DNA from: an uncultured Clostridia bacterium
GTDB lineage: Bacteria > Bacillota > Clostridia > Oscillospirales > Oscillospiraceae
DNA length: 6,787 nucleotides
Direction of reading: 5' to 3'
Assembly (NCBI GenBank): GCA_945910975.1
Contig: CAMDZY010000094.1
Span: 1-6,787 of the forward strand
In this document: positions 1-5,851 of the stretch, piece after piece
Numbering within the stretch: position 1 is the first letter of the stretch
How the letters are laid out: every line of letters begins with the position of its first letter
Notes under the pieces: model-generated
The model's database searches: none
Told to the model about the DNA's origin: nothing
Seen by the model: only the letters and a program-made list of their open reading frames with translations
Made by a program: the position numbers and the translations under genes

Positions 1-6
1 TTCCTC
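1..6 (-). promoter_or_regulatory. Possible ribosome binding site of a leftward gene starting off-window
   Basis: On the minus strand these bases read GAGGAA, a Shine-Dalgarno-like sequence about 30 nt downstream of the transcription start predicted for the consensus promoter at 44-72. A start codon at normal spacing would lie just outside the window, so a divergent gene probably begins there. The only minus-strand ATG in the leader (17-19) opens a four-codon frame that ends in TGA, and is not the gene. Confidence 0.4.
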
Positions 7-21
7 AAAAAAATCTCATCT

Positions 22-38
22 TATACCGTTTCGGGATA
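22..38. promoter_or_regulatory. Operator-like dyad, copy 1 (TATACC-N5-GGGATA)
   Basis: TATACCGTTTCGGGATA is an imperfect palindrome: six of eight base pairs around the central T are complementary. The same hexamers, with the same five-base gap, recur at 46-62. Copy 1 covers the transcription start predicted for the leftward promoter (about position 37). The adjacent XRE gene encodes the kind of dimeric helix-turn-helix protein that binds such sites, so repression by that protein is the simplest reading. That link is inferred. Confidence 0.65.
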
Positions 39-43
39 TTTTT

Positions 44-72
44 ATTATACCAATATGGGATAATTTTGTCAA
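44..72 (-). promoter_or_regulatory. Consensus extended -10 promoter pointing left, out of the window
   Basis: On the minus strand the -35 box is TTGACA (72-67), followed by exactly 17 nt and then TATAAT (49-44). Both hexamers match the sigma-A consensus perfectly. The -10 is also preceded by TGG, making it an extended -10. Predicted start is near position 37. It is divergent from the XRE gene, and operator copy 2 lies across its spacer and -10. Such an ideal promoter is usually kept off by a repressor. Confidence 0.8.
46..62. promoter_or_regulatory. Operator-like dyad, copy 2 (TATACC-N5-GGGATA)
   Basis: TATACCAATATGGGATA repeats the outer hexamers of copy 1 with the same five-base gap, 24 bp away. 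It has the same A:G mismatch in the fourth pair, and again six of eight pairs match. With flanks, 20-base blocks (21-40 and 45-64) align. It overlaps the -10 and spacer of the leftward promoter. It also overlaps candidate rightward -10 boxes for the XRE gene: TATTAT at 43-48, or TG-preceded GATAAT at 59-64. Occupancy could therefore block both directions. Confidence 0.65.
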
Positions 73-83
73 GGGGGAACAAT

Positions 84-290
84 ATGAGATTGAAGCAATT
101 GCGCCGCAAGCGCGGTATATCACAGTTAAAACTGGCGATGGATCTTGGAATGAATCAGAACTCGATCAGTCGTTATGAGAGCGGAGAGCGGGAAGCGGAT
201 TATCAAACTCTGATTCAATTGGCAGATTATTTTAATGTGTCGATCGATTATCTGCTGGAACGAACAGAAAATCCGGAAATCAACCGTTGA
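84..290 (+). CDS. XRE-family helix-turn-helix transcriptional regulator (68 aa)
   Basis: Small single-domain DNA-binding protein of the XRE (Cro/C1-type) family. The fold is visible from LKQLRRKRGISQ (residues 3-14) through the turn and recognition helix around NQNSISRYESGER (24-36) to the closing helix LIQLADYFNVSIDYLLER (43-60). There is no second domain for ligand sensing, oligomerisation or protease cleavage, so it resembles minimal dimeric repressors. ATG at 84 is chosen because AAGGGGG (71-77) lies six bases upstream; an in-frame TTG at 66 precedes that site and is not credible. Upstream are two operator-like dyads and a consensus promoter pointing left, so the likely job is control of the divergent off-window gene and perhaps autoregulation. 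A terminator follows at 324-356. The domain call is firm; targets are inferred. Confidence 0.93.
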   Translation: MRLKQLRRKRGISQLKLAMDLGMNQNSISRYESGEREADYQTLIQLADYFNVSIDYLLERTENPEINR

Positions 291-323
291 ACAGATTGTG
301 CCAAAAGCTATTTTTATAATGTA

Positions 324-356
324 ACCGGGCAGCCCATTTTCAGGCTGCCCGGTTTT
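324..356 (+). terminator. Intrinsic terminator between convergent units
   Basis: A perfect 11-bp stem, ACCGGGCAGCC (324-334) with GGCTGCCCGGT (343-353), encloses an 8-nt loop and is followed by TTTT (353-356). It ends the XRE transcript. The same hairpin lies just past the stop of the minus-strand rpiB gene and may serve both directions, but the minus-strand side lacks a good U-tract. Confidence 0.85.
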
Positions 357-363
357 CAATCAC

Positions 364-801
364 TTATTCGTTCTCCAGCGCCGTCAGCTTGTCAACACGG
401 CGTTGGTGACGGCCGCCCTCAAAGGCAGTGTCCAGCCAGGTATCGACAATTTCCAGAGCCAGCTTTTCGCCGACGACACCTGCGCCCAGTGCCATCATGT
501 TGGTGTCGTTGTGCTGCCGCGTCAGCCGTGCGGACATCAAATCCGACAGCAGCGCACAGCGGATGCCCTTGACCTTGTTTGCAGCAATGGAAATACCGAT
601 GCCGGTGGTGCAGCAGACGATGCCCCGGTCACATTCTCCGCTGGCAACGGCCTTGGCGGCCGCCGCGCCGAAATCGGGGTAGTCGCAGCTTTCCTCGGTG
701 TAGGTGCCGCAGTCCTTTACTTCTAAGCCGCGGCGCTCCAAATGTTCTTTAATTGCGTTTTTCAGCGCCAATGCGCCGTGATCGCAGCCTAATGCAATCA
801 T
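364..801 (-). CDS. rpiB: Ribose-5-phosphate isomerase B
   Basis: RpiB/LacAB-family sugar-phosphate isomerase, interconverting ribose 5-phosphate and ribulose 5-phosphate in the cytosolic pentose phosphate pathway. Diagnostic features are the N-terminal CDHG (residues 6-9), the DYPDF segment (40-44), the catalytic loop CCTTGIG (63-69) corresponding to the usual CGTGIG with Cys64 as the expected catalytic cysteine, and RQHNDTNM (95-102) with the conserved active-site histidine. The 145-residue length is normal. A near-ideal AAGGAGG (810-816) lies eight bases upstream of the ATG. It is the last gene of the five-gene minus-strand operon, 21 nt after the acetyltransferase gene. The CCTT variant replaces the common glycine after the catalytic cysteine by threonine. 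The related allose-6-phosphate isomerase activity is possible, but no allose genes are nearby. Confidence 0.95.
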   Translation of the reverse strand: MIALGCDHGALALKNAIKEHLERRGLEVKDCGTYTEESCDYPDFGAAAAKAVASGECDRGIVCCTTGIGISIAANKVKGIRCALLSDLMSARLTRQHNDTNMMALGAGVVGEKLALEIVDTWLDTAFEGGRHQRRVDKLTALENE

Positions 802-822
802 TGTATTGTCCTCCTTAAAAAT

Positions 823-1446
823 TTATTCACCCAAATGGGCAGATAGCGCTTCATAAAATGCCGCCATGTGCATCCCGTCCACCAGCGCATGGTTAGCAAG
901 CAGTGTGACCGGCAACAGGGTACGGCCATCGCGGGTGAAATATTTTCCCCATGTGATGCGCGGGTTGCTGTCGGCGGGCGTTGGCGTCGGCTGCACCAAC
1001 GCTGTATAGGAAATCCACGGCAGGCTGGAAAGAAACAGCAGACCAACGCCGTCCTCTCCGTCGTCAAGTGTCGGCGAAAGCCTTGCCTGTTCGTGCAGCC
1101 TTTTAGCTTCTGGCAAAAATTCCTCCAAACTGCCACGGCAATCCAAACGGCAGTAGGCGTAGGTTCCATCGGCACACATCACCGAATGGGACGTGTCGCA
1201 AGAATCAAATTCCGCGATCCCGCCATCAATGATGCGCTGGCGCAGCTGCGGCACATCATTCGCCGCCTGCCCAACTGCGTGCACAAAGCTCAGAAAAAAC
1301 GGATACCCCTTTTCATGGCAGCGGGCAAGAAAGTCCGTGATATCCACCTCAACTGTCACGCCGACATAGGGATTTGCCATGGTGGAAAAATACGAAAAGT
1401 GCGCGCGGCGGGGGAAATGCTCCATGTCCAACATATGATATTGCAT
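823..1446 (-). CDS. Chloramphenicol acetyltransferase-like protein (type A CAT fold)
   Basis: Full-length (207 aa) member of the trimeric CatA-type family, which transfers acetyl from acetyl-CoA to a hydroxyl group. Family marks are RRAHFSYF near the N-terminus (13-20), PFFLSFVHAVGQAAND (49-64), SSLPWISYTA (140-149) containing the active-site serine region, and HALVDGMH (186-193) with the catalytic histidine at 186 and the structural Asp190-Gly191. The usual HHxxxDG motif is NHxxxDG here (Asn185 replaces the non-catalytic first histidine). GGGAGGG (1454-1460) is seven bases from the ATG and reaches the stop codon of the upstream dehydrogenase gene. It sits in a housekeeping-like operon without mobile elements, so it need not be a resistance gene; many chromosomal homologues have unknown acceptors. 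Family assignment is firm, substrate unknown. Confidence 0.88.
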   Translation of the reverse strand: MQYHMLDMEHFPRRAHFSYFSTMANPYVGVTVEVDITDFLARCHEKGYPFFLSFVHAVGQAANDVPQLRQRIIDGGIAEFDSCDTSHSVMCADGTYAYCRLDCRGSLEEFLPEAKRLHEQARLSPTLDDGEDGVGLLFLSSLPWISYTALVQPTPTPADSNPRITWGKYFTRDGRTLLPVTLLANHALVDGMHMAAFYEALSAHLGE

Positions 1447-1459
1447 TTTACATCCCTCC

Positions 1460-2230
1460 CTAAGCGTGTTTTTGCTGCTTGAGCCAAATTTTCATCACCA
1501 GACTGTGCGGCAGCAGCTTGACTGCCCGCACCTGCCAGCGAACCGGCGCACCGTGAATGGAAACCTCCTTGTTGGTGCGGTACAGGTGGCGCAGCGCTGT
1601 GGTGACCACATCCTGCGGCTGATACAGCTTGTTAAAATAGGTCACGGCGTCGCTGCTGGTCTGCATTGCGTGGTCAAAAAATTCCGTCTGCACCCAACCC
1701 GGATTGACCGCCATCACGCGGATGCCGCGCGGTTTTAGTTCCTGATTCAGTGCGCGCGAATAGCTCAGCACAAAGGCCTTGGTCGAGCCGTAAATATTCA
1801 GATACGGCACCGGCTGGAAGGCCGAGAGCGAATCCAATTCCACGATCTTATCGCCCTGCTTCATGTAGGGCAGGGAAAGCTGCGTCATCATGACAAGTGC
1901 CTTGCAGTTCAGGTCGATCATTTTCATGGAATCCTCCAGCGAAATCTGGGCATAGGTTCCAAATTTTCCGAAGCCCGAACAGTTGACCAACAGCCCAATT
2001 TCCGGCTTTTCCTCCTGTAAAATCGCCTGATAGCGCAAAAAGCTGTCTGCTTCGGTCAAATCCATCGGCAGCACGCGGACAGGAATCGGCACCTTGTCCT
2101 TTAATGCCTCCAGACGTTCCGCGCGGCGGGCGATCACCCAAAGCTGGTCAAATTTTTCCCATTGCGAAATTTGCAGCGCAAATTCACGCCCCATGCCGGA
2201 GCTTGCGCCGGTAACAATTGCAATTCTCAT
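1460..2230 (-). CDS. Short-chain dehydrogenase/reductase (SDR)
   Basis: Classical SDR oxidoreductase of 256 aa with a Rossmann fold. The nucleotide-binding motif TGASSGMG spans residues 7-14, and ARRAERL (34-40) contains arginines that suggest NADP(H) preference. The structural NAG motif appears as NCSG (83-86). The catalytic Ser-Tyr-Lys set is Ser134, Tyr147 and Lys151 (YGSTK), with NPGWVQTEF (176-184) following as usual. The C-terminus is basic with a hydrophobic stretch (LLPHSLVMKIWLK), hinting at membrane or lipid association, which is weak evidence. AGGAGGT (2237-2243) lies six bases before the ATG and overlaps the stop codon of the upstream GNAT gene. The next gene starts 13 nt downstream. 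The substrate cannot be read from the sequence; the family reduces diverse ketones, including acyl and sugar derivatives. Confidence 0.92.
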   Translation of the reverse strand: MRIAIVTGASSGMGREFALQISQWEKFDQLWVIARRAERLEALKDKVPIPVRVLPMDLTEADSFLRYQAILQEEKPEIGLLVNCSGFGKFGTYAQISLEDSMKMIDLNCKALVMMTQLSLPYMKQGDKIVELDSLSAFQPVPYLNIYGSTKAFVLSYSRALNQELKPRGIRVMAVNPGWVQTEFFDHAMQTSSDAVTYFNKLYQPQDVVTTALRHLYRTNKEVSIHGAPVRWQVRAVKLLPHSLVMKIWLKQQKHA

Positions 2231-2241
2231 GTGTACACCTC

Positions 2242-3057
2242 CTAGTCAAAGGCAAGTCCCAAGTAGGCTGCCTGACACAATTTTGCGTTGCGCAGCCACT
2301 TGATCATGCCAAACGCTTTCTGCGTGCCGCAGGTACGAACGATGGCTGACTTCCCGCCAAACCGGGCAAGCAGCGCAGCGCCGACCTGCCCTGCAACCTC
2401 CGGGGGCAGAACCTCTTTGACCATCAACTGCTCACCTTGCGGTTCAGCGATGGCACAGGCCAATTGATCTTCCAGCTGTAGCTGCACCAAATCCCCACCG
2501 GAATGGCGGCAGATTGCCTTTTGATAGGCTACTTCTTCTTCGTCATAGGACAAAAAGTCCTGCCACAGCAGCATTTGCCGCAGCTGCCAGTAGCGGTTGG
2601 CGGAAATCGGACGGATTGCAATTCCTGCCTGCGGCACAGTTACTTTTATTTCCCGACAAAAAAACGCCGTTTGATAACCCAGCTTCTCGTAGAACCGGAA
2701 CAGTTCCGAGCTTCCGGGTACCAGTGTCACCGCCTGCACGCCAAGCGCTTTCAACTGCTTTTCGGCAAATGCCATCAAATCCCGACAAACGCCACGGTGG
2801 CGAAATTGCGGCGCGGTTGCTACGGCATAGAGATAGGCAGCGGGAATTTCCTCCCCATCGGCATCGGCGAGCGTGGCCGGGAACCAGATCGCCATGGCAG
2901 CAATTGTTGCGCCCTCCCGCGCCACAAAAACGCGTTGGGAAATATCATAGCGGTCAAAATACAGGTTTGTGTACGCTGTGTCATCTCCAAAACAGACCTT
3001 CCAAAGTGTCTGCAATGCCGCACGGTCACAGACACTTGCCAACGCGCAGCGCATCAT
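2242..3057 (-). CDS. GNAT-family N-acetyltransferase with C-terminal extension
   Basis: Acyl-CoA-dependent acetyltransferase of the GNAT superfamily. The catalytic domain occupies about residues 1-140: the strand-loop-helix that binds CoA is visible as YLYAVATAPQFRHRGV (75-90), with the pyrophosphate-binding RHRGVC (86-91), and the closing motif B appears as ELFRFYEKLGYQ (118-129). The remaining 130 residues (starting at IAIRPISANRYWQL, 146-159) form a second region that I do not recognise in detail; it may be a degenerate second GNAT half, as in tandem GNATs. The ATG at 3057 overlaps the TGA of the DUF2156 gene by the classic ATGA arrangement, so the two are translationally coupled; a second ATG follows immediately at 3054. 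The acceptor is unknown. The pairing with a DUF2156 protein, itself GNAT-like in fold, suggests a shared role. Confidence 0.85.
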   Translation of the reverse strand: MMRCALASVCDRAALQTLWKVCFGDDTAYTNLYFDRYDISQRVFVAREGATIAAMAIWFPATLADADGEEIPAAYLYAVATAPQFRHRGVCRDLMAFAEKQLKALGVQAVTLVPGSSELFRFYEKLGYQTAFFCREIKVTVPQAGIAIRPISANRYWQLRQMLLWQDFLSYDEEEVAYQKAICRHSGGDLVQLQLEDQLACAIAEPQGEQLMVKEVLPPEVAGQVGAALLARFGGKSAIVRTCGTQKAFGMIKWLRNAKLCQAAYLGLAFD

Positions 3058-3956
3058 TCATCCAACCGGATGGCGCTGATTTTTTCCGCCAGAATATCCG
3101 GGTGATAGCTCTCCTTTGCCTTGCGCAGGCCGGGCAGGCCCATATCGTCCTCGCGGTTGAGATAGCGCAGTTCGGGGTATTTTGCCTGCAAATAGCGTGC
3201 GAAAGTGCGGTTGACCAGCGGATAGGCGCCCTGAATATCGCCGTATGCCTTTTCAAAATTGACGTCAAAGGTGTCCGGCGCCGTGCGGTTGCCCATGGTC
3301 AGGGCGATGATTTTGTCGCCCGGTTCCGCGCGCACAACCAACCCATCCATGCCGATGGCGGCATAGTTGTCAAAGCAGCGGGCAATGGCATGCTGCTCCA
3401 ATTCAAAATCGCCAGGTCCGTACAGCTGCTCGTGATGGCGGTACCAATCTTCCACCATCTGCCGGCACTCCGGCAACAGCTCCGGCGTGATCGGTTCACT
3501 CACCCAGTCTGGGTAGGCTTCCAAAAAGCGGTTGATATGATTGCGCTTTTGTTGCAGCTTCTTACCCTTCAAATCTGCAAGGCGCCCAATATCATAAACA
3601 TAGTCAAAGGCATCGCGGGCGGGTTTAAAGCGGAACTGACCGGGGAAAAATTCTTCCAGCTGCGCCACTTCCTGTTGGTTTAGACCGTGCATCCGAAGCG
3701 GGATCCCGCGTTCTAGCGCATCGTCCATCAGTGCTTGCAGCGCAGCCTTGGTGTCACCACCCTCCGGGTAGAGATATACGCTTCTTCCGCTCCAATGGGA
3801 AAAAACACATATGCTTCCCGCCACAAGCGCCACCTGCTGCCGTCCCCACATAAACAGGTTGGCAAAGGAATATTCGCTGTTCTGTTTGCCGTCGCAATAA
3901 TACGCATCGGTAATCATTTGCTTATGAAAAAGCCGAACACGTTCAAATGAAATCAT
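3054..3956 (-). CDS. DUF2156 / phosphatidylglycerol lysyltransferase-domain protein
   Basis: 300-aa soluble protein resembling the C-terminal catalytic domain of MprF-type aminoacyl-phosphatidylglycerol synthases (LPG synthase C / DUF2156, two GNAT-like subdomains), but with no transmembrane flippase region. Recognisable segments are the N-terminal CDGKQNSEYSFANLFMW (21-37), the KGKKLQQKRNHINRFLE segment (130-146), VNFEKAYGDIQGAYPLVN (232-249) and the C-terminal NREDDMGLPGLRKAKESYHP (267-286). The start is supported by GAGAGGA (3964-3970), seven bases upstream. It is the first gene of the minus-strand operon, behind an extended -10 promoter at 4017-4045. Homologues of this length are common in Firmicutes and largely uncharacterised; transfer of an aminoacyl or acyl group to a lipid or other acceptor is a family-based guess. 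Confidence 0.85.
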   Translation of the reverse strand: MISFERVRLFHKQMITDAYYCDGKQNSEYSFANLFMWGRQQVALVAGSICVFSHWSGRSVYLYPEGGDTKAALQALMDDALERGIPLRMHGLNQQEVAQLEEFFPGQFRFKPARDAFDYVYDIGRLADLKGKKLQQKRNHINRFLEAYPDWVSEPITPELLPECRQMVEDWYRHHEQLYGPGDFELEQHAIARCFDNYAAIGMDGLVVRAEPGDKIIALTMGNRTAPDTFDVNFEKAYGDIQGAYPLVNRTFARYLQAKYPELRYLNREDDMGLPGLRKAKESYHPDILAEKISAIRLDE

Positions 3957-3980
3957 TTTAATTTCCTCTCTGATACTCCA

Positions 3981-3997
3981 ATTGCACCGGATGCAAT
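3981..3997. promoter_or_regulatory. Inverted repeat in the leader of the minus-strand operon
   Basis: ATTGCA and TGCAAT flank a five-base centre, forming a 17-bp dyad with perfect 6-bp arms. It lies about 13-29 nt after the transcription start predicted from the promoter at 4017-4045 and upstream of the DUF2156 ribosome binding site. It could be an operator or a small RNA hairpin. No T-run follows, so it is not a terminator. Confidence 0.4.
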
Positions 3998-4016
3998 CGG
4001 AATTTTATCTTTCTTT

Positions 4017-4045
4017 AGTTTACCACCCATATGGATTTGTTGCAA
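4017..4045 (-). promoter_or_regulatory. Promoter of the five-gene minus-strand operon
   Basis: On the minus strand TTGCAA (4045-4040) is followed by 17 nt and TAAACT (4022-4017), with TGG directly before the -10 (extended -10). Predicted start is about 4010, giving a leader of roughly 54 nt to the DUF2156 start codon. The -10 matches four of six consensus positions; the TG extension and exact spacing strengthen the call. Confidence 0.65.
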
Positions 4046-4088
4046 GGAATTTATTTCTATATTTCAGAATAAAATGTTGATTCTTCGG

Positions 4089-4117
4089 TTGCAAAGCGCG
4101 GAATCATTTGGTATAAT
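4089..4117 (+). promoter_or_regulatory. Promoter of the polysaccharide deacetylase unit
   Basis: TTGCAA (4089-4094), a 17-nt spacer and a perfect TATAAT (4112-4117), preceded by TGG as an extended -10. Predicted start is near 4124, about 43 nt before the TTG start codon at 4167. A second TATAAT at 4121-4126 has no -35 partner. It is divergent from the promoter at 4017-4045, with about 43 bp of AT-rich DNA between the two -35 boxes. Confidence 0.85.
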
Positions 4118-4166
4118 CAATATAATTCCCTAAGTTTGCGTAGAAAAGAATGGGAGCGATGAACCG

Positions 4167-5366
4167 TTGAAATGCCGTTTGCTGGCTTTAATACTTGCCT
4201 TAATATTGTTGTGCGGGTGTCAGGAGGTTTTGCAGGATCCCTCCGTCAAGCAGAGCACACATACTTCTGTCACGATCGCCCCGGAATTTTCAGATGTGAA
4301 AGAACCGACAGAGCCTGTACCGATTTATGATCCAACGCCCGACTTTGCAGAAACCGGTATTACCGTGGACGGTCGGGAATTGACGGTTCGCTACCTCGCA
4401 GATGATGTACTGATGCTGCGCCTGCAAGAATTGGCGGAACTGTTGCAGGTCACGCTCACGCCGGCGGAGCAGTTGGAACCCGGCGTGTATACCTGTGAGA
4501 TAAAGGGCGATGATTGGAGCGTTTCTATCTCTAACAACCAAACCGCGTTCACGACCAATGGCACAAAAAAGGAATTTCCCTGCAAGCCGCGATATGACGG
4601 CTCCGACTGGTTTGCTCCGGCCGGCGCGCTTTTGCAGGCTTTGGGGTACACGGAGTACGCCGACACAGAGCAGGATCGGCTGTACTATACCATGCTCCCG
4701 GATGTGTCGAAGATTCCGGAGGGCATCGAAATACCGGTGATGATGTACCATGCCGTGAGCGACAACTGTTGGGGTGAGGCGGATTTGTTTGTTTCCCCCG
4801 GTGAGCTGGAAAAACAACTGCAATATTTGTTGGACAATGGCTACACGCCGATCTGGTTTGAGGATCTGCCCAATGTGGCCGACATTGAAAAGCCGATTCT
4901 CTTGACATTTGATGACGGATATGATGATAATTACACCGAATTATACCCGATTTTGCAGAAATACCAGGTGAAGGCCACCATTTTCGTTATTGCCGGCGAT
5001 TTGGCACAGCATCACAAAATGACCGCCGAGCAGGTCACGGAGCTTGCCACCTCCGGCTTGGTTTCCATTCAGAGCCACACCATGACGCACCCAGACCTGA
5101 ACACCGTTTGGGGCGATGAGCTGCAATATCAGCTGGGGCAATCGCAGTTGGAGCTGACCCGCATGACCGGCAAGCAGCCCTTTGTCCTGTGCTATCCTAC
5201 AGGTTTCTATTCCGATGAGTCGTTGGAGGTCACACGGCAGTATTATCAATTCGGCCTTTTGATGAGTTCCGGCCGCTATACCACCGGCGATGACCGCTAT
5301 TTGATCCCACGTTATTACGTGTCCCGCTATACCGGCTTGGATGCCTTTGCCGATATGATTTCTTGA
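4167..5366 (+). CDS. Lipoprotein polysaccharide deacetylase (NodB domain) with copper-amine-oxidase-N-like domain
   Basis: Surface lipoprotein, 399 aa, predicted to remove acetyl groups from an N-acetylated glycan such as peptidoglycan or an exopolysaccharide. Residues 1-18 form a lipoprotein signal with lipobox LCGC (15-18), Cys18 being the lipidated residue, then a Ser/Thr/Pro-rich linker to about 58. Residues 65-175 (ITVDGRELTVRYL to DRLYYT) resemble a copper amine oxidase N-terminal-type domain, often used for wall or glycan attachment. The carbohydrate esterase 4 domain follows: MMYHAVSD (192-199), TFDDGYDDN (247-255; Asp249 catalytic base, Asp250 metal ligand), SHTMTHP (303-309; His304 and His308 metal ligands), CYPTGFYSDES (342-352) and the closing IPRYYVSRY (380-388). 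The start is TTG, ten bases after GGGAG (4152-4156); starting there gives an intact signal peptide. The natural substrate is not evident. Confidence 0.9.
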   Translation: MKCRLLALILALILLCGCQEVLQDPSVKQSTHTSVTIAPEFSDVKEPTEPVPIYDPTPDFAETGITVDGRELTVRYLADDVLMLRLQELAELLQVTLTPAEQLEPGVYTCEIKGDDWSVSISNNQTAFTTNGTKKEFPCKPRYDGSDWFAPAGALLQALGYTEYADTEQDRLYYTMLPDVSKIPEGIEIPVMMYHAVSDNCWGEADLFVSPGELEKQLQYLLDNGYTPIWFEDLPNVADIEKPILLTFDDGYDDNYTELYPILQKYQVKATIFVIAGDLAQHHKMTAEQVTELATSGLVSIQSHTMTHPDLNTVWGDELQYQLGQSQLELTRMTGKQPFVLCYPTGFYSDESLEVTRQYYQFGLLMSSGRYTTGDDRYLIPRYYVSRYTGLDAFADMIS

Positions 5367-5368
5367 GT

Positions 5369-5692
5369 ATGATGAAACATCCGCTTGCCCTCCGAATTGT
5401 TGTATTTGCAATTTTATTTGCGGTACTTTTCTTCTTTACGCCGCTTCTATGCACCGCGCAAAGTCAGCTGCTCCTGCTGCTGTATGTGTATTTGCCGGGA
5501 ATTTCATTTGTGTTGTCCTGGTTTTTCGGCTTGTTCTGCAAATTCCGCTGGCAGCTTCCGCTTGCGGTCGGCGTACTGTTTGTCCCATCGGCGTTGATTT
5601 ATTTCAACGCAACAGCCCTCTGGCTCACATTGGCCTATGCTGCCCTGTCCGCATTGGGCTGCTTCTTTGGCAGCCTGTGGCGCCGAAAATAA
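5369..5692 (+). CDS. Small four-helix membrane protein of unknown function
   Basis: 107-aa very hydrophobic protein with about four membrane spans: residues 7-27 (LALRIVVFAILFAVLFFFTPL), 33-57, 62-79 and 81-102. Basic residues between spans 2 and 3 (CKFRWQ, 58-63) and at the C-terminus (WRRK) suggest a cytoplasmic location for those parts. I do not recognise the family. The tandem ATG ATG at 5369/5372 begins two bases after the TGA of the deacetylase gene, and a TTG at 5363 would overlap that stop. No Shine-Dalgarno sequence is visible, so translation probably depends on coupling to the deacetylase. This makes it a candidate partner in the same envelope function, by context only. A terminator follows about 100 bp downstream. 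Confidence 0.75.
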   Translation: MMKHPLALRIVVFAILFAVLFFFTPLLCTAQSQLLLLLYVYLPGISFVLSWFFGLFCKFRWQLPLAVGVLFVPSALIYFNATALWLTLAYAALSALGCFFGSLWRRK

Positions 5693-5793
5693 ATTGTCTG
5701 CACCTACGGATTTCGACAGACTTCTCACCACTGTGCTGCTACAATAAAGCTACAGCTTATCCAATGCGAGCACGCTTCATATCCCACAACCTT

Positions 5794-5819
5794 TGCCCTC
5801 CTGCCGGAGGGCATTTTTT
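5794..5819 (+). terminator. Intrinsic terminator of the deacetylase/membrane-protein unit
   Basis: A perfect 8-bp GC-rich stem TGCCCTCC (5794-5801) / GGAGGGCA (5806-5813) with a 4-nt TGCC loop is followed by six T residues (5814-5819). The 100 bp between the membrane-protein stop and this hairpin contain no gene that I can support. Confidence 0.93.
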
Positions 5820-5822
5820 ATA

Positions 5823-5851
5823 TTGCATTTTTTCTATGGGCATACTATAAT
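5823..5851 (+). promoter_or_regulatory. Promoter of the VanZ-family gene, interrupted just downstream by a mobile element
   Basis: TTGCAT (5823-5828), a 17-nt spacer and a perfect TATAAT (5846-5851). Predicted start is about 5858, inside the left copy of the 12-bp duplication that flanks the inserted element. The promoter core is intact, but any transcript now begins with the 196-nt insertion and reaches the VanZ start codon only about 285 nt downstream. The right-hand duplication copy carries GAATAT where the -10 was, so it does not recreate the promoter. Confidence 0.75.

Noticed and set aside
66..83. In-frame TTG start for the XRE regulator, six codons upstream of the ATG
   Set aside because: It lies upstream of and reads through the AAGGGGG ribosome binding site that serves the ATG at 84; the fold starts normally from the ATG.
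823..1446. Acquired chloramphenicol resistance gene
   Set aside because: The gene is embedded in a tightly packed operon with no insertion sequences or repeats around it; a chromosomal CAT-like enzyme of unknown substrate is the more cautious reading.
2514..3683. Long plus-strand open frame (389 codons) opposite the GNAT and DUF2156 genes
   Set aside because: Antisense shadow: low-complexity Pro/Arg/Ala/His-rich product without any recognisable domain, spanning two well-supported minus-strand genes and their overlap.
5741..5760. Short palindrome AAGCT-AC-AGCTT upstream of the terminator
   Set aside because: A 5-bp stem with a two-base loop is too small to be meaningful in an AT-rich intergenic stretch.
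5449..5850. Plus-strand open frame overlapping the membrane protein and terminator
   Set aside because: It reads through the terminator at 5794-5819, overlaps a better hydrophobic gene in another frame, and has no ribosome binding site or recognisable domain.
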